64,000 bases of DNA from an uncultured Bacteroidales bacterium (GTDB lineage: Bacteria; Bacteroidota; Bacteroidia; Bacteroidales; F082), in the NCBI GenBank assembly GCA_905234645.1, contig CAJOIS010000003.1, positions 58,395 to 122,394 on the forward strand, read 5' to 3'. The notes under the pieces are model-generated. The model did not search any database, was not told where the DNA came from, and worked only from the letters and a program-made list of their open reading frames with translations. Every line of letters begins with the position of its first letter. Within the stretch, counting starts at the first letter, position 1. Below, piece by piece: positions 34,487 to 44,400 of the stretch. Position numbers and translations under genes: made by a program.

Positions 34487-35813
34487 AAACGACTTTTACT
34501 TCCTTGATGCGTTTCGGGTCGGCGTCGGTGATTTCCATGTGGAACTTCTCGAAGTTGAACTTGAATCCGATTTCAGGGATGCGACCCTCGATTTCCAGAA
34601 TCAAACCGGCCAATGTATCGGCCTCACCCTGCATAGGTTCGAAGTAGTCCTCATCGACGTCAAACACCTTGCAGAAGTCGACGATGCTGGTCTGGGCCTT
34701 GAAGAGGTAGCTGCCGTCGTCGAGTTTTTTGTAGTGTTCTTCCACACTGGCTTGGTCGAACTCATCGTTGATCTCACCCACGATTTCCTCGATGACATCT
34801 TCCATGGTGATGAGTCCCGATGTGCCGCCGTATTCGTCGACGACAATGGCGATATGGATCTTCTTCTCACGGAAGTCTTGGAACAAGTCGTTGATCTTGC
34901 GGTTCTCAGGCACGAAAAACGCGGGACGGATGAGTTTCTGCCATTCGTACGACTCGGCATCAAGGTAGGGCAGGAGGTCCTTCACGTACAGGATGCCTTC
35001 CACCTTGTCCATGGTCTCGTCGTAGACGGGGATTCTGGAGAATCCGCTTTTGATGACTATGGCCAACATCTCGGTGAACTCCATGCTTTTCTCCACACCG
35101 ATGATGTCGACACGTGGAATCATCACATTGCTCACCTCCTTTTCGCTGAACGAGGCGATGCCCATCAGCATCTGCTTCTCTTCAGGGGGCGTGGATTGCT
35201 CGGTGGCGATTTCCACGGCGGTGGAGAGGTCTTCCATCGAAATTTCGCCCTTTTTCTTTTCCAGATGCTTATCCATGAACGAGGTGGAGTTGACCAACAG
35301 CTTGCTCAGGGGCTTGAAGAAACCATTGAGGAAGCGTAGCGGTCTTGCCATGAAGCGGGCCACTTTGACAGGACGCTTTCCGGCATAGATCTTAGGTGTG
35401 ATTTCGCCAACAATCAGTATCAATGAGGTGACAATCACCACTTCCAGCAGGAAGGCTGCTACAGGGTAGTTCACCATGTCGAACAGTTGCGCCATGATGT
35501 ATGTCGACAGCAAAGTGATGGTGACATTGACGAAGTTGTTGCCTATCAGGATGGTGGCCAGCAGCGTTTTTGGCTTCTCGCGTAGTTTCAGCACGAGCTG
35601 GCTTTTCGCATCGTTGCGCGACTCAAGGTTGTCGATGTCGGCGGGCTGCAGTGAGAAATAAGCTGTTTCGCTGCTCGAAATCAGGGCCGAAGCGATGAGG
35701 AGCAGGCATAATACAACCAATCCAATGATGGCGTTGACGGTAAATCCAGTGAAAAAGTTGTTCGAAACAACGGTAAGCAATCCTATGAGAGGGTCAGGGT
35801 CGGGTGTTTCCAA
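34473..35813 (-). CDS. gldE: Gliding motility-associated protein GldE (CorC/HlyC-like)
   Basis: A 446-residue protein with a DUF21/CNNM membrane region at about residues 20-180 (three to four hydrophobic segments, SSSETAYFSLQ, GEITPKIYAGKRP), two CBS domains (VMIPRVDIIGVE through YVKDLLPYL and VVDEYGGTSGLITMEDVIEE) and a C-terminal CorC_HlyC domain (ADTLAGLILEIEGRIPEIG). The same layout occurs in GldE, which works with GldD. The neighbours gldD, ssb and mutY are also those of other Bacteroidota. It has its own -7 box. Confidence 0.92.
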   Translation of the reverse strand: METPDPDPLIGLLTVVSNNFFTGFTVNAIIGLVVLCLLLIASALISSSETAYFSLQPADIDNLESRNDAKSQLVLKLREKPKTLLATILIGNNFVNVTITLLSTYIMAQLFDMVNYPVAAFLLEVVIVTSLILIVGEITPKIYAGKRPVKVARFMARPLRFLNGFFKPLSKLLVNSTSFMDKHLEKKKGEISMEDLSTAVEIATEQSTPPEEKQMLMGIASFSEKEVSNVMIPRVDIIGVEKSMEFTEMLAIVIKSGFSRIPVYDETMDKVEGILYVKDLLPYLDAESYEWQKLIRPAFFVPENRKINDLFQDFREKKIHIAIVVDEYGGTSGLITMEDVIEEIVGEINDEFDQASVEEHYKKLDDGSYLFKAQTSIVDFCKVFDVDEDYFEPMQGEADTLAGLILEIEGRIPEIGFKFNFEKFHMEITDADPKRIKEVKVVFDEE

Positions 35814-35839
35814 AATCTTATGATTTAATATTCAGGCCG

Positions 35840-35847
35840 CAAAATTA
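35840..35847 (-). promoter_or_regulatory. -7 box for gldE-gldD
   Basis: On the minus strand TAATTTTG, matching TAnnTTTG, 26 bases before gldE, so gldE-gldD can be transcribed separately from mutY-ssb. Confidence 0.6.
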
Positions 35848-35877
35848 AAAAAAATTCTGACACGGCGCATTATTCTG

Positions 35878-36330
35878 TTAAAATGGCAGATCGTTGCCTT
35901 CGTCTTGAGCGGGCATCGGTGGCGTGTATCCAGGTGCCGGTTCTGGTGCGGGGGCGTAGGGTTGGCCGTACGACGATTGGGTGGCGGGACGTGCCGGAGC
36001 CATCTGCATCATCTTGTCGGCATGCACCTCGGTGACATAACGCACGATGCCTTGCTGGTCGGTATATTGACGGGTGCGGAGCTTGCCTTCCACATACATC
36101 AGATCGCCTTTGGCATAGTTGCGACGGCCTTCGGCGATGTCGTTGGCTAGGTTGCCCCAAACGACGACATTGTGCCAGTCGGTCTGTTCCACCCAGTTGT
36201 TGTCGCGGTCGCGATAACGCTCTGAGGTGGCCAGTGTAGCTGACACTTTCTTGTTTCCATTTTCAAAAGAGGTGATTTCGGGATCTTTCCCGAGACGGCC
36301 AATGAGGATGACTTTGTTCAAACTTGCCAT
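35878..36330 (-). CDS. ssb: Single-stranded DNA-binding protein
   Basis: A 150-residue protein with the OB fold at residues 1-108 (NKVILIGRLGKDPEITSFEN, WHNVVVWGNLANDIAE, DLMYVEGKLRTRQYTD) and a flexible Pro/Ala/Gln-rich linker ending in the acidic tip EGNDLPF that binds partner proteins. It lies 13 bases downstream of mutY on the same strand, so they are likely co-transcribed. Confidence 0.95.
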   Translation of the reverse strand: MASLNKVILIGRLGKDPEITSFENGNKKVSATLATSERYRDRDNNWVEQTDWHNVVVWGNLANDIAEGRRNYAKGDLMYVEGKLRTRQYTDQQGIVRYVTEVHADKMMQMAPARPATQSSYGQPYAPAPEPAPGYTPPMPAQDEGNDLPF

Positions 36331-36343
36331 GATAATTTCGTTT

Positions 36344-37393
36344 TTAAGTGTTTAAGTATAAGTCAATTAAGCGTGGGATGGGGTAGTTTCCCAAGTCACT
36401 TTCACGAGTCAAAAATAAGTCTTTTGTTTGAATCTGCAACAATTCATCATCAAGTTTTAATTCTATGAATTGTGCAAGGATGGTACGATGGGTCAATTTA
36501 TGGGTGAGTACGGGAGAAGTTTTTGTTATGGTAAAAGGCTTTCCTTCAAGAAGTTGCTGGAATTGTTCCGTGGCAACGACCTCATCTGCCGTCATGGGCG
36601 CTTCGCTTTCGATGCAGGGGAAGTCATAAAGGTTTTTCCAGATGTCGTTGCCGCTACGCTTGTGGAGATAGACATTGTCTTTATTCTTGATAACCAAATA
36701 GTTGAAATGTCGTGTTGTAACTGTTACTTTGGGTAGTTTCACTGGGCGTTGCATCAAGGTTTGGTGGGCAAAGCCAAGACACTGGGCTTGAAGCGGACAA
36801 TGTAGGCAATTGGGGTTTTTAGGGGTGCAATGCAAGGCGCCGAATTCCATCATGGTCTGGTTGTGGAGTCCTGGCTGTTCTCGGTTCAGGAGCTCATTGG
36901 CTAGGCGGGCAAAGAGAGATTGGCCTTCATTAATATTAATAGGTGTTTCAATGTCGTAGAGTCTGGAGAGCACGCGGTAGACATTGCCGTCGACCACGGC
37001 ATGGGGGAGATTGAATGCGATGGATGCTATGGCGGCGGCAGTGTATTCTCCTATGCCTTTCAGCTGTTTAAGTTTCTCGAAATCAGCGGGAAACTCTCCG
37101 CCATATTCCTTGACGACCTGTTGTGCGCAATGATGTAGGTTACGGGCACGAGAGTAATAACCGAGGCCTTGCCACATCTTCAACACCTCCTCCTCGGACG
37201 CTTGGGCGAGGTCGGTCACGGTGGGCCAACGTTCTATGAAGCGGAGGTAATAGTCTCGCCCTTGGTTGACACGCGTCTGTTGCAAGATCACCTCCGACAG
37301 CCACACTTGATAAGGGGTTGGGTGGTGCCGCCAAGGCAAATCTCGGTGGTTTTCGGCATACCAATTAATTAAGGTGTCGTGTATGATTTCCAT
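36344..37393 (-). CDS. mutY: A/G-specific adenine glycosylase
   Basis: A 349-residue repair enzyme that removes adenine paired with 8-oxoguanine. Seen are the catalytic glutamate in SEVILQQTRV, the helix-hairpin-helix LKGIGEYTAAAIASIAF followed by VVDGNVYRVL with the catalytic aspartate, and the iron-sulfur cluster cysteines in CTPKNPNCLHCPLQAQC (spacing 6-2-5). The C-terminal MutT-like domain starts near VTVTTRHFNYLV. It faces the HU gene across a 140-base divergent region. No clear -7 box was seen for this direction. Confidence 0.95.
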   Translation of the reverse strand: MEIIHDTLINWYAENHRDLPWRHHPTPYQVWLSEVILQQTRVNQGRDYYLRFIERWPTVTDLAQASEEEVLKMWQGLGYYSRARNLHHCAQQVVKEYGGEFPADFEKLKQLKGIGEYTAAAIASIAFNLPHAVVDGNVYRVLSRLYDIETPININEGQSLFARLANELLNREQPGLHNQTMMEFGALHCTPKNPNCLHCPLQAQCLGFAHQTLMQRPVKLPKVTVTTRHFNYLVIKNKDNVYLHKRSGNDIWKNLYDFPCIESEAPMTADEVVATEQFQQLLEGKPFTITKTSPVLTHKLTHRTILAQFIELKLDDELLQIQTKDLFLTRESDLGNYPIPRLIDLYLNT

Positions 37394-37478
37394 CGGTCTC
37401 TTTGATGCGAAATTCTTTATTTATAACTCTTTAGAAGAAAAAAATGAATTAATCAGGTCGTCGTATTGAAAATGTTCG

Positions 37479-37486
37479 TACCTTTG
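37479..37486 (+). promoter_or_regulatory. -7 box for the HU gene
   Basis: TACCTTTG matches TAnnTTTG, 50 bases before the HU start. Confidence 0.65.
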
Positions 37487-37536
37487 CCGCAAATTTACAA
37501 CAAACATTATAACTAACCATTAAATAAGAAAAGAAA

Positions 37537-37809
37537 ATGACAAAAGCAGAAATCGTTGCTGAAATCGCAAGCAAGACTGGCATTGAGAAAGGTGCTGTCC
37601 AGAATGTTGTTGAGAATTTCATGGAGGTTGTGAAGAACGCCATGTCCAAGGGTGAGAATGTATATCTGAGAGGCTTCGGCAGCTTTATCATCAAGACGAG
37701 AGCTGAAAAGACTGGCCGTAACATCGGCAAGAATGTGGCCATCACCATCCCGGCTCACAAGATTCCGGCTTTCAAGCCTGCTAAGACTTTCATGAACGCT
37801 GTTAAATAA
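37537..37809 (+). CDS. HU family DNA-binding protein
   Basis: A 90-residue HU/IHF protein with TKAEIVAEIASKTGIEKG at the N-terminus, GENVYLRGFGSFIIKTRA as the beta-sheet core, and a minor-groove arm with KTGRNIGKNVAITIPAHKIPAF where IHF and HU carry the intercalating proline. It compacts and bends DNA. In many Bacteroidota an HU gene at this locus lies next to mutY and RNase G, as here. Confidence 0.95.
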   Translation: MTKAEIVAEIASKTGIEKGAVQNVVENFMEVVKNAMSKGENVYLRGFGSFIIKTRAEKTGRNIGKNVAITIPAHKIPAFKPAKTFMNAVK

Positions 37810-37839
37810 TAAAGAACAACTTTTTAAAATTCCAATATT

Positions 37840-37929
37840 ATGCCAAACGGAAAGAAACACAAGAGACATAAAATGTCTACGCACAAGCGCAAAAAACGCT
37901 TGAGAAAGGATAGACACAAGAAGAAATAA
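37840..37929 (+). CDS. 29-residue very basic protein, AURKAIP1/COX24 (mS38)-like
   Basis: The frame reads MPNGKKHKRHKMSTHKRKK, then 10 more residues ending DRHKKK. Twenty of 29 residues are Lys, Arg or His. The KMSTHKRKKRLRK core resembles the C-terminal COX24/AURKAIP1 motif of the mitochondrial small-subunit protein mS38, and small Bacteroidota proteins of this type are found at this locus between HU and RNase G. A ribosomal or RNA-binding role is the natural guess. It begins 30 bases after HU and is closed by a hairpin, so they are probably co-transcribed. Confidence 0.72.
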   Translation: MPNGKKHKRHKMSTHKRKKRLRKDRHKKK

Positions 37930-37951
37930 GCTCTTCTTGAGCCTAAACACG

Positions 37952-37997
37952 ACAATAACACAGCATTGGCATTTACCATTGTTGTGTTATTGTTTTA
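37952..37997 (+). terminator. Terminator after HU and the small basic protein
   Basis: ACAATAACAC and GTGTTATTGT form a 10-bp stem with a long inner arm of about 20 bases, followed by TTTA. It separates this unit from the RNase G gene. Confidence 0.6.
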
Positions 37998-38031
37998 TCA
38001 AACAAAACGTTAACCCCAAAGTTATAACACT

Positions 38032-39621
38032 ATGTCTGAAGAACAACAACAAGAGGTTGTGGAAGTGAAGACGGTGACGCGCGACTTGATCATCAACTCG
38101 CACGCTTCGGAGGTTGACATCGCTCTTCTGGAGGACAACACGCTTGTCGAACTTCACAGAGAAAAGACCAACAACCAATTTGCGGTTGGAGACGTTTTTT
38201 TGGGCAGGGTCAAGAAGATTTTGCCCGGACTCAACGCAGCATTTGTCGACGTGGGCTATCCTAAGGAGGCCTTCCTGCATTATCTCGACCTGGGCCTTCA
38301 GGCCAGCTCGCTGATTAAGTACAAGAAGCAGGTCGATGCCGGCAATGATGTCGCCATGGACAAGTTCAAGCTCGAAGGCGACTTGCCGAAAAACGGTAAG
38401 ATCGGTGATTGGCTTGCCGTGGGCGACCTGCTACCGGTGCAAATTGCCAAAGAACCTATCCACACCAAGGGACCGAGAATCACGGCAGAGGTCTCATTTG
38501 CAGGCCGTTACCTTGTTCTGGTACCCTTCTCGAACCGCATTTCGGTATCACAGAAAATCCGCAGCAGCGAAGAACGCAATCGTCTTCGCCGCCTCATCCA
38601 AAGCATCAAGCCTGCCAACTACGGCGTCATCATTCGCACTGTCGCCGAAGGCAAGAAGGTAGCCGACCTTGATGCTGACCTTCGTTCGCTCATCACCAAA
38701 TGGGAGCAATGCACCATCGAGATGAAGAAGATGACTTCTTTCGGCAAGATGGTCAGCGAGATGGACCAAACCAGTGTCATGCTGCGCGATTTGCTCAACG
38801 AGTCGTTCAACAACATCCACGTGAACGACGAGAAACTCTATGAAGACATCCAGAACACCATCAGGACCTTCGCTCCGCAAAAGGCTGAGATTGTGCATCT
38901 TTACAAAGGCAAAGAACCCATCTTTGACTATTTTAATGTCACCAAGCAGATCAAAGGCTTTTTCGGTCGTGTGGTCACCATCAAAAACGGTGTTTACCTC
39001 ATCATCGAACACACCGAGGCCATGCACGTCATTGACGTCAACAGTGGCCATCGTGTGAACAAGGAGAATTCGCAGGAAGACAACGCTTTTCAAGTCAACA
39101 TTGTTGCTGCCAAGGAGATTGCCCGCCAGCTGCGTCTGCGCGACATGGGCGGCATCATCATCGTTGACTTCATCGACATGCACGAAGCCAAGCACCGCAA
39201 GGAATTGTACGACGCCCTTGTCGAGGCCATGAAGCCCGACCGCGCCAAACACAAGATTCTTCCCGCCACTCAGTTTGGCCTCATCCAAATCACACGCCAG
39301 CGCGTGCGCCCCGAGACCGAGGTGCAGGTGCAGGAGAAATGCCCCGTATGTGCCGGCGAAGGCAAGATTCGCCCCGCCATCCTTTTTGTCGACGAAATCG
39401 AAAACCACCTCAAGTACCTGCTTGTGGACCAAAACGAAAACCACATCGTCCTTCAGGTGCATCCCTTTATCTATTCCTATCTCTGCATAGGATGGTGGCG
39501 TTCGATTCATCGCAAGTGGCAAAAGAAATACGGAAAGAAATTCAAGGTGCAGTCGATGCCCGAATTCCACATGCTGCAGTACAACTTCCAGAACGCCAAC
39601 GGCGACGACATCAAGTTGTAG
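38032..39621 (+). CDS. rng: Ribonuclease E/G family protein
   Basis: A 529-residue endoribonuclease of RNase G size. The S1 domain lies at about residues 45-150, starting VGDVFLGRVKKILPGLNAAFVDVGYPKEAFLH with an insertion typical of Bacteroidota. The DNase I-like catalytic part has the metal-binding aspartates in HVIDVNSGHR and IIIVDFIDM. The zinc link appears as CPVCAGEG. The long E-type scaffold tail is absent. It takes part in rRNA maturation and mRNA decay. No SD is visible; the start follows AACACTATG. It ends in a strong terminator. Confidence 0.94.
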   Translation: MSEEQQQEVVEVKTVTRDLIINSHASEVDIALLEDNTLVELHREKTNNQFAVGDVFLGRVKKILPGLNAAFVDVGYPKEAFLHYLDLGLQASSLIKYKKQVDAGNDVAMDKFKLEGDLPKNGKIGDWLAVGDLLPVQIAKEPIHTKGPRITAEVSFAGRYLVLVPFSNRISVSQKIRSSEERNRLRRLIQSIKPANYGVIIRTVAEGKKVADLDADLRSLITKWEQCTIEMKKMTSFGKMVSEMDQTSVMLRDLLNESFNNIHVNDEKLYEDIQNTIRTFAPQKAEIVHLYKGKEPIFDYFNVTKQIKGFFGRVVTIKNGVYLIIEHTEAMHVIDVNSGHRVNKENSQEDNAFQVNIVAAKEIARQLRLRDMGGIIIVDFIDMHEAKHRKELYDALVEAMKPDRAKHKILPATQFGLIQITRQRVRPETEVQVQEKCPVCAGEGKIRPAILFVDEIENHLKYLLVDQNENHIVLQVHPFIYSYLCIGWWRSIHRKWQKKYGKKFKVQSMPEFHMLQYNFQNANGDDIKL

Positions 39622-39650
39622 GGAAGCACTGCCACAAAAAACCTCGAAAA

Positions 39651-39678
39651 GTCGCCCCAAAACGGGGCGGCTTTTTTT
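39651..39678 (+). terminator. Intrinsic terminator after the RNase G gene
   Basis: GTCGCCCC pairs with GGGGCGGC (one T-G pair) around loop AAAAC, followed by seven T. Confidence 0.85.
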
Positions 39679-39705
39679 GCTTTATCACTCTCCGTAGCCA
39701 AAAAT

Positions 39706-39791
39706 AGTAGGGACAAGCCGTTCTTTCTTTGTATGCTAAATCGTTGATTTTCAATAAAAAGAAATAAGGATATTTCAAAAAAGTAGGGACA
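39706..39791 (+). repeat. Pair of 10-base direct repeats in the RNase G-TPR gene spacer
   Basis: AGTAGGGACA occurs at 39706-39715 and again at 39782-39791, each followed by a GCC-containing stretch and preceded by a run of A. This spacer of about 320 bases between the RNase G and TPR genes otherwise holds only the terminator at its start, the promoter and the 72-nt palindrome near its end. The pair may be remnants of another palindromic repeat or a binding site. Confidence 0.35.
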
Positions 39792-39817
39792 TGGCCTTAT
39801 GGGGTCCTCTTTGCCTC

Positions 39818-39846
39818 TTGACAAACGTTTTTTCTGTATATTTTTG
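39818..39846 (+). promoter_or_regulatory. Promoter of the TPR signalling gene
   Basis: TTG at 39818-39820 and TATTTTTG at 39839-39846 are separated by 18 bases, close to the Bacteroidota TTTG-N19-TAnnTTTG pattern. The 72-nt palindrome begins 9 bases after the -7 box, near the expected transcription start, so it would form the 5' end of the mRNA. Confidence 0.65.
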
Positions 39847-39854
39847 CGATGTCG

Positions 39855-39926
39855 GACACGAGACACGAGACTGCGAGACACGGGACGACTGGATGTCTCG
39901 CGTCCCGCGTCCCGAAGTCCCGCGTC
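39855..39926 (+). repeat. 72-nt imperfect palindromic element, copy A
   Basis: Two 32-base arms flank the 8-base loop GACTGGAT. The left arm repeats GAC at spacing 7, 7, 8, 7 with purine-rich CG-containing spacers (GACACGAGACACGAGAC and so on). The right arm repeats GTC in the matching mirrored pattern. Copy B at 48135-48206 has the same total length, arms and loop size, with the spacing pattern reversed. It lies in the presumed 5' UTR of the TPR gene and ends 15 bases before its ATG. Confidence 0.8.
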
Positions 39927-39941
39927 AAAAAGATACAGCAT

Positions 39942-41420
39942 ATGAAAGCAACGCTAAAAACACTCATCCTAACGACATTCATCATCAGCGTGATGCTATC
40001 CGCTTGCGAGAGCCAGACGAAGCGGATGGAACAGGCACAAGCCTTTTATAAAGAGGGTGTGGAGCTGCGGGAGCAACGGCGCTCGGAAGAGGCCGCCGAG
40101 AAGTTCCTGCAAGGACTGACCGTTGTGCAGCGTTCTGATAAGACCATAGAAGCCATACAGTTGGAAGGCCAGCTTTGCGACAATCTCGGCGCCATGTACC
40201 TGAAACACGGCCTCTTCGAGGATGCCTTCGAGCAACACCAACAGGCGTTGCATTGCTTCAAGCAGACGTCTGACTCCTCGGGCATGATGAACGCCTACCG
40301 CAACAGCGGGCGTGCCGTGCGAGCACAGGAACAATACACGCAGGCGAAACACTACTACGACTCGGCTTTCCGCATCGCTACCTTCGTGAAGGACACGGCC
40401 ATGCTGGCGGACCTCCATCTGGAGATGGGACGTGACTATTATATGGAAACAGGTAACTTCGCCAAAGGCATCGAGAGCGTGAACCGAGCTCTGGAATGCG
40501 GCCTGAACGACAATGACACCGATATCGCCCACATGACCTTGGGCATCCTTCATTATTATACACATGAGTACGACAAGGCGAAGGGCTTTCTGAAAGAGGC
40601 GCTTCGCAGCGAGCGCGCGGGACTGAAGATGTCGGTGTATCAGACACTTTACGCCATCGCCTATAGCGAGGGTGACTACCAGCAGGCGGTGCAATACCAC
40701 ACGCTGTTTTCGGATAACCTGGTGCAATCGGAGGCGGAACACTCGCACGAGACCATGCAGCGCATCAAAGCGGAGTATGAGCTGAAGGCGCAGCAGAGCG
40801 AGCTGGAGAGCCTGCACCGCACACGTGACCTGAAGCTGTATCTGATCATCGCCTTGACAGTGATTGCCTTGCTGGTCATCCTGCTGATTGTGAGGAAGAA
40901 AATAAGCGACCACAAATTGGAGATGGAACATTTCGGGCGGCAGGTGGAACGCGACCAGAACCGCATCCACGAACTGGTGAGCGATATGGAAACGCTGATC
41001 CGCACCAACGACGAGCTGCGGCGCAGCCAGCAGAGCCTCTCGCAGAAGGATTTCATGATGATTGAGAAGATCATGGCACGTAACAAGATTATGGCCACGG
41101 CGCAGGCACTCAGTGAGGAGATCAACGCCGACTCGCTCGACTTCGAGCTGACGGACAACGACTGGAAGGACTTCATCGGCCTGACGGACTTGATTTTCGA
41201 CGGCTTCTCGCAACGCCTGCTGCAACTCTACCCCAAGCTCTGCCAATGGGACGTGCGCATCTGCTGCCTCTCCAAGAACGGCTTCTCCAACCAGGTGATT
41301 TCCATCCTGTTGGATACGCAAACGGAGTCTTATTATAAGCGCAAGACGAGGATAAAACAGATGAAAATGGACCTCGGGGACGACAAACGCTCTTTCGAGG
41401 AGATTGTCAATGCGGTTTAA
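39942..41420 (+). CDS. TPR-containing membrane-anchored regulatory protein
   Basis: A protein of about 492 residues. The N-terminus has a hydrophobic stretch ending in the lipobox-like VMLSAC. Tetratricopeptide repeats fill about residues 25-295 (for example LCDNLGAMYLKHGLFEDAFEQ). One membrane segment, LYLIIALTVIALLVILLIV, follows, then a coiled coil. The last 70 residues, with LCQWDVRICCLSKNGFSNQV and SYYKRKTRIKQMKMDLG, resemble the LuxR-type DNA-binding helices at the end of Bacteroidota TPR regulators. It probably senses an envelope signal through the TPR part and acts on DNA directly. ATG 39942 was chosen since the upstream frame covers the promoter and palindrome. The cargo genes that follow are plausible targets. 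Confidence 0.7.
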   Translation: MKATLKTLILTTFIISVMLSACESQTKRMEQAQAFYKEGVELREQRRSEEAAEKFLQGLTVVQRSDKTIEAIQLEGQLCDNLGAMYLKHGLFEDAFEQHQQALHCFKQTSDSSGMMNAYRNSGRAVRAQEQYTQAKHYYDSAFRIATFVKDTAMLADLHLEMGRDYYMETGNFAKGIESVNRALECGLNDNDTDIAHMTLGILHYYTHEYDKAKGFLKEALRSERAGLKMSVYQTLYAIAYSEGDYQQAVQYHTLFSDNLVQSEAEHSHETMQRIKAEYELKAQQSELESLHRTRDLKLYLIIALTVIALLVILLIVRKKISDHKLEMEHFGRQVERDQNRIHELVSDMETLIRTNDELRRSQQSLSQKDFMMIEKIMARNKIMATAQALSEEINADSLDFELTDNDWKDFIGLTDLIFDGFSQRLLQLYPKLCQWDVRICCLSKNGFSNQVISILLDTQTESYYKRKTRIKQMKMDLGDDKRSFEEIVNAV

Positions 41421-41469
41421 TCACAAAACATTCAAAACTGACAAGATAAACAATCAAATAATTAGACCT

Positions 41470-44400
41470 ATGAAGAACCTTAGCTTTATCACATTGATTG
41501 CCCTGATGATGATGGGCGGGATGACAATGAAAGCACAAGACTATCATCCTATCGTCGAAGAGGGAAAACAGTGGAATGTGCTGTTTTCCTATCCTTGGAA
41601 TCCTCCGGAGCCACAGCACAAGTACACCGACATCTACAAAATCGAGGGTGATACGCTGGTGGACGGTGTGTCGTACAAAGTGATGTACACCACAAGAAAT
41701 GAAAACCTTACAGGTTGGAGCGTTTGTGGCGTTATCAGAGAAACCGAAGACAGGCAAGTTCTCTATCGCAGAGACGGCTCTTCTTACGATGAGATTCTCT
41801 ATGATTTTTCAATGGAAGTCGGAGACACCATTATCATGAATGGCAGTGGGTTTTATCCAGATTGGATGTTCGTTGTTGAAACTAATGAAATCCTTATTAA
41901 TGGCGAGCCAAGAAAACAAATCGTGTTGGAATATTCTTGGGGCGACCAGGAAGTGTGGATTGAGGGAATAGGTAGCCTTTATGGAATCATCGATTCAGGT
42001 TCTCTTTTCTTGACGGGAGGCTCGACCGACCTACTTTGCTATTACGAGGATGGCGACCTGATTTGGCAGAACACCACTCCGGGCTATAATGAGTGCTATA
42101 TCGTGAATACTGGGCAACAAAATGGCTTGGTGGTTGCACCGACCACGCTGACTTTTGACGAACCCGCTGTGCCACAATCTTTCATTATCTACAATCATAC
42201 CGACAACGCCGTCACCATCACGGACATCAACGTGCAGCCTGACGACAATATGGTGCTGCTTGACTACTCTGATTTGCCCCGAACCTTGCAGCCCGACGAA
42301 ACCATGAACGTGACAGTGGTAGTGAACAGTTTGGGATACAAAGGCTATAACACTTACTATGTCAATGTGGCGACCTCGATTGGTAACAGGCAAGTCATCG
42401 TCAGGGTCAACGAGGAAGCCTGGGACGAAGGCTTGCAATACATCCCTATGCAGGGGATTACTTTCGATGAAAACACCCCTTTGACGCAAAGTTTCTACCT
42501 GCAAAACACCAATGCCCTGCAAAGCATCACGGTCTATGAGATTAGCGAATATGGCACCAACTATCTTGAGATGGTGCCTTCGCACAGCTTGCCTTACGAA
42601 ATCCCGGCGGGTGGATTCCTTGAGGTTGCGGTCACGCTTGTCAATTTCCCTGAAGAGCAAATAGTGACTCGTGTCTATTGTCGCAGTTCCCAAGGAGAGG
42701 GGGCCGGATATTTCTTCTTTATTGCAGGTGGACTTTCCAATGGCGGCAATGGCGTACATAGCCTTTGGAAGCCCATCAATCTCCCTGGAACACTTTTGGG
42801 TGCAAACGATCAGGGCTATATGTTCAGCACCAACTACGACTCTCCTCAAAGTCTGATGCGCTCACATGACGATGGCGAGACTTGGGAAACCGTGCTTACT
42901 GGTAGCATAGGAAATCTCACCATCAGCAATGAAGGAAGGATTTTTGTTTTCAGTCATAATACGATGACAGTCATGTATTCTGACGACAACGGCGACACAT
43001 GGCAACAAACCAGTCAAATCTCCCCATGCGGTATGATCGATATACCAAGGTTATTTGCCACAACCAATGACATCATTGTGGGGTGGGCTCAAAACGGGGA
43101 AATCTTTTGGACTCTTGACGGGGGAGATACATGGAATGGTACTATCCTTGATTTCATGGAAGACCACCAAGAAATCAGCGACCTTCTCGTCAGCGAAAAC
43201 GGCGATGTGTATGTCAGTGTTTGGTATTACATCGGGCCTAACATCGGCGTGTATCATTCCACACTTTCCGATATGCAAAACTGGGAAATTGCTGCTTTTG
43301 AAGATGTTGGAATCAAAGATATGGCTTTTGACCCCGAAGGCAATATAGTTTGCGCAGTGAATTTCGGCGGCGATTTTTCGGGCTTCGAGCATGTGCCGGG
43401 GTTCTATGCCTTTTGGGCCAATCGTGTTGCCATTGCTGACAACGGCATTGTATACAAGACCGCTATGACCCTGTATGACAACGCGGTTTTGGCCTATTCC
43501 TTGGACCACGGTGAGCATTTCTATAACACCATTGAGGACCTTCCCGTTTCGGAGCCTATTCCCGGCGGTGAAGACGGTTTCCTCTCCAAAGGCTACGACA
43601 ACCACTTGTATTTCCTTGGCAATGACCAATACTGGAAAAGCATTCCCAATGCCAACGACATTCCCAATGTGATTTCTTTCCCCTCGGAATGGTACTACGA
43701 AATCCTCAACGAGAACGGCAGCATTACCTATCAATATATGTATCAGGCTGGCGATACCATCGTTCAGGATGAGCCGACGCATATCCTCGTGAGAATCAAC
43801 ACGCTTTATGATAAAGATGTGCATGAGGAAATGACGCACGAGTATGTTTATATGCGCGACGGCAAGGTGTATTGGTGGAACAAGACTTTGGAGGAATTTA
43901 CCGTGCTGTATGACTTTGGTGCCCAAGAAGGCGACAGTTGGGTCACCAAGGTCGGCACGGAAACGCTCATTATGCATGTGAACTCGGTGGAAACCGTTGA
44001 ATACGAGGACAAAACCTATCGGATGCTGCATGTCAGCGATGTGGACGGTCTCTTTAGCGGCGACATCGTTTGCGGCATCGGTCATCTGACGAGTTTCTTC
44101 CCCGAAAGGCTGATGGGCGACGGCGACCGTATGCGCGTGGAAGGTCTGCGCTGCTATTGGATTGACGACAACCTGGTCTTCAAGCTCGGTGACGAGGACT
44201 GCGATGCCATCATCAGCGAAATCCATGATGTTGAAGAGAATGATCCTTCGACCCCTTCGACAGGCTCAGGGACCGAAGGAACCTTGGTGGTTTATCCTAA
44301 TCCGACCAATGGCATCTTGTTTGTACAGACGTTGAGCGCAACGTCTCTACATGACAATACCTATCGTATCACCAACCTGATGGGTCAGACCGTCCAAACA

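Noticed and set aside
39855-39926. CRISPR-like or tandem repeat array
   Set aside because: The GAC-spaced units are 7-8 bases long and mirrored in two arms; there are no spacers or cas genes.
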